Shown here one piece after another: positions 59,700 through 64,000 of a DNA stretch of 64,000 bases. Source of the DNA: Paenibacillus sp. S150. Its GTDB lineage: Bacteria; Bacillota; Bacilli; Paenibacillales; Paenibacillaceae. Position 1 is the stretch's first letter; every line of letters starts with the position of its first letter. The translations under genes and the position numbers were made by a program. The stretch covers positions 160,452 to 224,451 of the forward strand of contig NZ_JACBYI010000006.1 in the NCBI RefSeq assembly GCF_019352175.1, given 5' to 3'. The notes below the pieces were generated by a model. The model saw nothing but the letters and a program-made list of their open reading frames with translations. It had not been told where the DNA came from and searched no databases.

Positions 59700-59969
59700 G
59701 GTTAATCGCTCCTTCGGTCAAGTCATCTTTCCATTGATTGTAACAGTTAAACTGCATATTTGCCAGTTACTTGATCTGCGGCGGAGAATATGCTATCTTG
59801 TCATTGTAACCATTATTTAAGTCGTTAAGTCGTTACTCAACTTGAAGTGAGCTTTGTGCGGTGACGCTTCCGGATGCGTATGCTGGCAAAAGTAAGGCGA
59901 CTTTTCAGAAAAGCTGGTTACTAATTGAATCTAAGAAACCTGCGGCCACAAAAATTTAGGAGGTAAAGC

Positions 59970-60464
59970 ATGCAGAATAAGATCAGTGATGTTTTGCTGC
60001 AAAATTGGGATTATGCGATGGATATCGAGGATTGGGCTCCGCCGCTGAGTGTTGCGCTCGAAGGGGTGAACAGCGGGCAGGCTGCCTGGAAGCCGCAGGG
60101 GGAAGCGGGCAATTCCATCTGGGAGACGGTCAACCACTTAACCTACTACAAGGAGCGTCTGCTGAACAAGCTGAAGGGATTGCCGCAGCTGCCGGATGCA
60201 GAGAGCAATGATGCAACTTTTACAGTTACAGACAGCGGCGAGGCAGCGTGGGAGCAGGCGGTAGCCAAGCTGAAGAAGATACATGCTTCTCTGCGGGAAG
60301 TGATTGAGGCCCTGGAAGAAGGAGCTTATGATTGGGGCGGCTCGGGACATGCTCCGGGCGAAGAAGTGATGAGTCTGATTCTGCATGATTCCTACCATAC
60401 CGGACAGATAGTGCTGGTCCGCAAGCTGCAGGGCTCCTGGCCGTCGAACCGCAGCTTCAGCTAG
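59970..60464 (+). CDS. DinB family protein
   Basis: This is a 164-residue four-helix bundle. The metal-binding histidine motifs are SIWETVNHLTYYKERLLNKL and LILHDSYHTGQIVLVRKLQG. DinB/YfiT-type proteins are thought to be thiol-dependent transferases or hydrolases; the activity here is unknown. GGAGGTAAAGC precedes the ATG. The only other nearby gene is a small membrane protein. Confidence 0.85.
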   Translation: MQNKISDVLLQNWDYAMDIEDWAPPLSVALEGVNSGQAAWKPQGEAGNSIWETVNHLTYYKERLLNKLKGLPQLPDAESNDATFTVTDSGEAAWEQAVAKLKKIHASLREVIEALEEGAYDWGGSGHAPGEEVMSLILHDSYHTGQIVLVRKLQGSWPSNRSFS

Positions 60465-60605
60465 AAGACAACAGTCTGAAACAGAAAGCCGCATTTCCGC
60501 TTCTCCTTGCAACCGGGGGGGAGACCCGGAGCTGCGGCTATTTGTTTCAAGCGGGAGCGGGGAGGGGTAATGGATGCTATCTGCGAGAGACGGAAGGAGA
60601 GATTG

Positions 60606-60776
60606 ATGATGGAACCGAATTACAAGGACAGAAGTGTTGAAGTAGAGCGTACCGAGGTACACAAGAAGTCGGATTCCAGCGTTGTCGCATCCACGTTTAT
60701 TAAATATGCCGCCTATATTATTATAATTTTTGGAATCCTGTTTTTCCTGGTCAAATACGTCTTTCCGATGTTCTAG
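60606..60776 (+). CDS. Small single-span membrane protein
   Basis: The product has 56 residues from ATG 60606 (AAGGAG just upstream). A charged N-terminal half (EVERTEVHKKSDSS) is followed by one membrane helix (YAAYIIIIFGILFFLVKYVF). It has no known function, but is in keeping with conserved Paenibacillus small membrane proteins. A hairpin with stem AGCCGCA/TGCGGCT (60487-60540) separates it from the DinB gene. Confidence 0.6.
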   Translation: MMEPNYKDRSVEVERTEVHKKSDSSVVASTFIKYAAYIIIIFGILFFLVKYVFPMF

Positions 60777-60808
60777 GCAACTCATTGACAACAGCAGCAC
60801 ATATACAC

Positions 60809-60843
60809 AAAACCCATCCTCCGCATTAACGGGGATGGGTTTT
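60809..60843 (+). terminator. Terminator after the small membrane protein gene
   Basis: AAAACCCATCC and GGATGGGTTTT form an 11-bp stem that works in both directions; cmpA ends on the other side. Confidence 0.85.
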
Positions 60844-60857
60844 GTTGTACAGGTCTG

Positions 60858-60995
60858 CTATACTTCCCGCTTCATGGAGTCACGGGATTCGGCGGAATTG
60901 CGGTAAAAAAACCAGCATTCGTTCAGCAGCTTGATCTGACGGCGGTCTTTTTTGGAATAAGCCTTCATGAGCTGATGGCAGAGCCACTGCGGCAA
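60858..60995 (-). CDS. cmpA: Cortex morphogenetic protein CmpA
   Basis: The 45-residue protein starts at TTG 60995, with GGAGGGG upstream, and reads MPQWLCHQLMKAYSKKDRRQ, then IKLLNECWFFYRNSAESRDS. The MP-x-WL-x-x-Q-L-x-x-AY start and the IxLLNxCWFFYR core match CmpA, which in Bacillus links spore coat assembly to cortex formation and triggers SpoIVA turnover by ClpXP. It lies near sprT. Confidence 0.88.
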   Translation of the reverse strand: MPQWLCHQLMKAYSKKDRRQIKLLNECWFFYRNSAESRDSMKREV

Positions 60996-61082
60996 GAGTA
61001 CCCCTCCTCTGGCGTGCTAACGTAAGATAGCATATGGGGGAAGCCGCCCAAAGGTGCAGCGGCAGGCCGGATTTCCGGTTAT

Positions 61083-61442
61083 CTAGTGTACGCCTTCTTC
61101 TTCCTCTTCGTACCACTGCTCAAGCTGGGCCTGAAGCGCGCGGATTTCTGTCAGCAGTGAGATGAGCGGATAGTTGCTCTCCTGAATGGAAGCAAAAGCA
61201 TTCTCCAGCCGGTTAATATATGCCAGTCCGGATTCCAGCGAATGATCCTCGCGCAGCAGCTCCAGGGAATCACACTCCGCAATAGCTATTGGCAGATCCG
61301 GCACGTTGTCCGCTGTCAGCTTATCGATTTCTTTATTGAGGCGAAGATTGAGGGCGCTTAGCTGATAAGCATATTCCTCCGGCATTTCCACGAACTGCAA
61401 TTCCTGATGCTGCTGCAAAATTACATAACGCATTTTCGGCAT
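61083..61442 (-). CDS. Conserved hypothetical protein of Paenibacillus type
   Basis: The 119-residue product (MPKMRYVILQQHQELQFVEM, then SALNLRLNKEIDKLTADN) is predicted mainly helical with an acidic tail EEEEEG. GGAGGG lies ten bases before the ATG. No domain is recognised. Its place between cmpA and sprT suggests a core gene. Confidence 0.65.
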   Translation of the reverse strand: MPKMRYVILQQHQELQFVEMPEEYAYQLSALNLRLNKEIDKLTADNVPDLPIAIAECDSLELLREDHSLESGLAYINRLENAFASIQESNYPLISLLTEIRALQAQLEQWYEEEEEGVH

Positions 61443-61540
61443 AAGTCATTCTCCCTCCGTACTTGTCTTCCTTCTTGACAGTGTAGCCTATGGGCAAGTT
61501 ACAATTCAAGTAGAGATATGAATTCCTGTGGAGAGGACTT

Positions 61541-62047
61541 GTGAGAGAAACGATGACAAGAATGAGCAATGAAGAGCTGCAGCAGTGGATCGAGCAGGTG
61601 TCGCAGGACAGCTTCGGTGTCCCTTTCCGGCACAAAGCCAGCTTTAACAGCCGGCTCAGCACAACAGGCGGAAGATATTTTATCAAAAGCCATAACATAG
61701 AGATCAACCCGATGCAGCTGGAAATGTTCGGGCGTGAAGAGACCGAGCGGATCATCAAGCATGAGCTGTGCCATTACCATCTGCACCTGGCGAAGCGGGG
61801 ATATATGCACCGGGATGCCGATTTCAAGAAGCTGCTCGCCATGGTCGGCGGCAGCCGCTTTTGCCAGACCCTGCCCGGAGCAAAAGCGCGAAAGCCGCTG
61901 CCTTACCGGTATAAGCTTGTCTGCACTGCCTGTGCCACGGAGTACCCGCGCAAGCGCAAGGCCGATCCGAAGCGCTACCGCTGCGGCAACTGCGCCGGCA
62001 AGCTCAAGCTGATCGCACTGGAAGAAGGCAAAGGCAAAGCCACATAA
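61541..62047 (+). CDS. sprT: SprT-like metalloprotease family protein
   Basis: The protein has 168 residues from GTG 61541 (GGAGAGG upstream). The zinc motif is His74-E-L-C-His78 in IIKHELCHYHLHL, preceded by the SprT front SNEELQQWIEQVS. The C-terminal zinc ribbon is CTACATEYPRKRK with RCGNCAGKL. The family resembles Spartan-type proteases, though bacterial members have no proven substrate. Bacillus subtilis ydcK is the counterpart and there precedes the trnS tRNA cluster; tRNA genes also follow here. Confidence 0.92.
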   Translation: MRETMTRMSNEELQQWIEQVSQDSFGVPFRHKASFNSRLSTTGGRYFIKSHNIEINPMQLEMFGREETERIIKHELCHYHLHLAKRGYMHRDADFKKLLAMVGGSRFCQTLPGAKARKPLPYRYKLVCTACATEYPRKRKADPKRYRCGNCAGKLKLIALEEGKGKAT

Positions 62048-62064
62048 CCCCCAATTCGGCTGCC

Positions 62065-62709
62065 TTAATCTGCCTTGATGACCAGGCCCAGCAGTCCGGC
62101 GAAGGAAGCGGCCTGGTCTGCGGAGATGATACAGCCCGCGAGATCTTCAATATCGACATTCAGACCGGAGAACCGGCAATCGCTGAGGTCGATTTCTTTT
62201 AGCCTGCAGCCCGCCATGATAGCCTGATCGATCTCGCATTTGGAGAAATCCACCTGGTGCATGGCCGCCTGATAATAATCGCTGCTGTTCAGCCGGCAGT
62301 CCACAAAAGCCACGCCTTTAAATTTGCCGAAGCGGAAGCTGGCGAAATCCCCGATAGAGTCCACAATACGCACATTCTGAAACCGCCCTCTGCCGAAGTC
62401 TGCTCCAATCAGCTTACAGTTCCGAAACTCCGTCCGGTGCACAAAAGCATCGGCAAAATTCACATTCGACAGATCGCAATTTTCAAAAATCACATCCGTC
62501 AGCTCGATCGCGTTCAATGTGGATTCGGTAATCGTCACATTTCTGAAAATCACTTTATCGAACGACACCCTCGCCGCTTCCTGATATTCAATAACGCAAT
62601 CGCTGATGAGGCAACGGCTTAGCTCCTCCTTCGAATGAAGGGTATGTACTTGCTGCGGCGGCAGGGAGTTTTCTTCAGAGATTTTGGGCGGATCAATCTT
62701 GCTCTTCAT
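62065..62709 (-). CDS. Pentapeptide repeat protein
   Basis: The 214-residue protein consists mostly of right-handed quadrilateral beta-helix coils. Pentapeptide-like units A(D/N)LXX can be followed through VIFENCDLSNVNFADAFVHR and TEFRNCKLIGADFGRGRFQN. The central Leu/Phe positions are regular. Such proteins include gyrase-protecting factors, but many are uncharacterised. The ATG 62709 is preferred to GTG 62721, which lies in the ribosome-binding site GGAGGT. Confidence 0.85.
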   Translation of the reverse strand: MKSKIDPPKISEENSLPPQQVHTLHSKEELSRCLISDCVIEYQEAARVSFDKVIFRNVTITESTLNAIELTDVIFENCDLSNVNFADAFVHRTEFRNCKLIGADFGRGRFQNVRIVDSIGDFASFRFGKFKGVAFVDCRLNSSDYYQAAMHQVDFSKCEIDQAIMAGCRLKEIDLSDCRFSGLNVDIEDLAGCIISADQAASFAGLLGLVIKAD

Positions 62710-62742
62710 CTTTACCTCCACGTGATTTATTTAGTGCCGGTT

Positions 62743-63171
62743 CTATTTAAGCTGGCCTATTCCGAGATTGACCCGGTAATTGCCGAACTCCAGCAGCTGG
62801 TCCAGAAAGGCATTCAGCTCCTCCTGGTCCCTGGCGCGCACCCGCATCCAATAACAGCCCTCTCCGCTCACACGGTGCAGCTCGGCCACAGCTTCATGCT
62901 CCTGTGCGAATTTTTGAAAAGGCGGGTGGGTTTTGTTGGAGCTGAGGAACACCGTAATGAAGGCGTGAAGGTTCAGCCTAAGCTTCTGCGGATTCCAGCG
63001 GACAGTGTAGCCTTCGATAATTTCCAGCTCCCGCATTCTGCGGATTCGTGCGCCGGCAGCCTGCCCTGTCAGGTGTATTTTCTCCCCAATTTCCTTATGG
63101 GTCAAACGAGTATCTTCTATTATATAGTGTAGGATTCTGTAGTCTGTATTATCTATTGTGTAGTTTTCCAT
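62743..63171 (-). CDS. Lrp/AsnC family transcriptional regulator
   Basis: The 142-residue regulator has the AsnC-type winged helix (NTDYRILHYIIEDTRLTHKE, then GQAAGARIRRMRELEIIEGY). The C-terminal RAM ligand-binding domain has HRVSGEGCYWMRVRARDQEE. The start is taken at ATG 63171 (MENYTIDN) in keeping with family length; an in-frame extension upstream exists. It may sense an amino acid; targets are unknown. Confidence 0.87.
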   Translation of the reverse strand: MENYTIDNTDYRILHYIIEDTRLTHKEIGEKIHLTGQAAGARIRRMRELEIIEGYTVRWNPQKLRLNLHAFITVFLSSNKTHPPFQKFAQEHEAVAELHRVSGEGCYWMRVRARDQEELNAFLDQLLEFGNYRVNLGIGQLK

Positions 63172-63301
63172 TTTAACTAAAATTCCTTTCCGGGTGAAAG
63201 CAGAAATGTTGAATTTCTTTCGCCGCACAATGTATTCAGAACGAGGGGTCGCCTATACTTAGATTGTAGCAGAAGTCAGGGTGGATGAAAGGGGGGGTAT
63301 G

Positions 63302-63591
63302 ATGAAAATTCAGCTTATCCGCAATGCAGCCTTATGGCTGGAATATGGGGGGAATCGGAGGTGATCATCGTCAATGCAGGCGGAGCGCAATTTGTGACCG
63401 GAGGGCATATTACAATGAATGAGCAGGATATTGTTGAGCTGTGCCGTTATGCACCGGCTGCATCTGTGATTGCCGTGCATATGGAGGCCATTAACCATTG
63501 CCTGCTCACCCGTGAACAGCTTGCGGGCCGGCTGGAGCAGGAGGGACTGCTGGAGCAAGTCAGGATTCCGGGGGATGGGGAATGGTGTTAA
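63302..63591 (+). pseudogene. Metallo-beta-lactamase-fold hydrolase with its middle deleted
   Basis: ATG 63302, behind AAAGGGGGGG, starts MKIQLIRNAALWLEYGG, the usual N-terminus of UlaG-like metallo-hydrolases, and then the frame ends at 63364. A different frame carries the C-terminus: VIIVNAGGAQFVTGGHITMN, ELCRYAPAASVIAVHM, INHCLLTREQLAGRLEQEG. The H-x-H-x-D-H metal site and about 170 residues between are gone. The lesion is like that of the SDR remnant at 27395. Confidence 0.8.
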
Positions 63592-63666
63592 CGCTGGGAA
63601 AGTGCCGCAGGAATTACCGGAATCTGCTGCCCCTGCTGAAAGCGATCCCAAAGTGGTGCGTTACGC

Positions 63667-63695
63667 TTGACTAGTCTACAAAATCATGATAAATT
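63667..63695 (+). promoter_or_regulatory. Promoter of the tRNA genes
   Basis: TTGACT (63667-63672) and TAAATT (63690-63695) are 17 bp apart and lie 22 bp before tRNA-Asn. Confidence 0.6.
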
Positions 63696-63716
63696 ATTCC
63701 TTGTTCATGTGAATGT

Positions 63717-63792
63717 TCCCTGATAGCTCAGTTGGTAGAGCACTCGACTGTTAATCGAGTTGTCACAGGTTCGAGTCCTGTTCGGGGAGCCA
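63717..63792 (+). tRNA. tRNA-Asn (anticodon GTT)
   Basis: The acceptor arm is TCCCTGA/TCGGGGA (one T-G pair), the D-arm GCTCAGTTGGTAGAGC, the anticodon loop CTGTTAA, and the T-arm ACAGGTTCGAGTCCTGT. The discriminator is G and CCA is encoded. Confidence 0.96.
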
Positions 63793-63799
63793 TTTTCTT

Positions 63800-63888
63800 G
63801 GAGAGATACCCAAGTGGCTATAAGGGGACCCTCTGCTAAGGGGTTAGACTGCGTAAGCGGTGCGAGGGTTCGAATCCCTCTCTCTCCG
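63800..63888 (+). tRNA. tRNA-Ser (anticodon GCT)
   Basis: This class II tRNA has acceptor GGAGAGA/TCTCTCC, anticodon loop CTGCTAA, and a long variable arm (GACTGCGTAAGCGGTGC). The T-arm is GAGGGTTCGAATCCCTC and the discriminator is G. CCA is not encoded. Confidence 0.95.
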
Positions 63889-63955
63889 TTCTGAATATAC
63901 TTCCCTGTTAGGGATGAGAACCCTTAGCGGTTCGTTGGAGCATAAGCTTCGTTAG

Positions 63956-64000
63956 GATTGCATCGCAATCTCTCGCGAAGCGAGAGTATCCCTCTCTCTC
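63956..64000 (+). repeat. Paired hairpins and repeat of the tRNA-Ser end
   Basis: GATTGC-ATC-GCAATC and CTCTCGC-GAA-GCGAGAG are adjacent perfect hairpins. They are followed by ATCCCTCTCTCTC (63988-64000), a 13-base match to the 3' end of tRNA-Ser (63874-63886) that runs off the window edge. Confidence 0.55.

Overview
The window looks like a chromosomal segment of a spore-forming Paenibacillus or a close relative. The support is a Spo0E-like phosphatase, CmpA, an ydcC-alr-ndoAI-ndoA block, tex, sprT followed by tRNA genes, YesM/YesN two-component control of sugar-binding lipoproteins, S-layer-homology proteins, and many TTG/GTG starts behind strong GGAGG sites. No ribosomal RNA, insertion sequence or phage module was seen.

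Layout. 0.2-5.3 kb: a histidine phosphatase, a TatD hydrolase, a lipoprotein and a Spo0E-like protein, lying among wrecked genes (B12-binding radical SAM protein, O-methyltransferase, TetR, MFS). 5.4-12.2 kb: a visibly AT-richer RiPP-type peptide island with two cysteine-free precursors (one frameshifted), a PqqD/RRE protein whose GNAT-like tail is cut off by a stop codon, a radical SAM maturase, an ABC exporter, and a separate ABC permease/ATPase pair. 12.4-20.3 kb: core genes (LolA-like lipoprotein, alr, EndoAI/EndoA toxin-antitoxin), a TetR-regulated MFS pump with matching operators, and tex. 20.3-30.8 kb: a 51-bp tandem hairpin array, a gntP-glycerate kinase pair facing cdaR, an S-layer-type protein, a deleted SDR gene and a TetM-like GTPase.

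30.8-53.9 kb is a large glycan-utilisation locus. YesN/YesM diverge from about 19.6 kb of same-strand genes: two solute-binding lipoproteins, two permeases, a 1,676-residue GH30-type secreted enzyme, two alpha/alpha-barrel glycosidase-like proteins, an esterase, a Gfo/Idh oxidoreductase, and a glycyl radical enzyme with its activase. Four start sites in the locus carry the same tandem AT-rich motif exactly 56 bp before the -10 box, which I read as operators of the YesN regulator. Two of them also carry a CcpA cre-like site at the -10. The cytosolic end of the pathway appears to include an anaerobic radical step on a sugar-derived compound.

53.9-59.1 kb is a decaying zone. It has scattered type I-C-like CRISPR repeats without cas genes, a segmental duplication carrying two S-layer/PrcB-like paralogues, and small orphan genes. 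59.1-64 kb returns to core-like content: CGNR regulator, DinB, cmpA, sprT, pentapeptide protein, Lrp regulator, a deleted metallo-hydrolase, tRNA-Asn and tRNA-Ser. In Bacillus subtilis tex, sprT and the trnS tRNAs lie close together, so the 20.3-60.8 kb stretch reads as accessory DNA accumulated in a conserved neighbourhood. A dispersed intergenic repeat and several genes with their middles deleted point to ongoing rearrangement.
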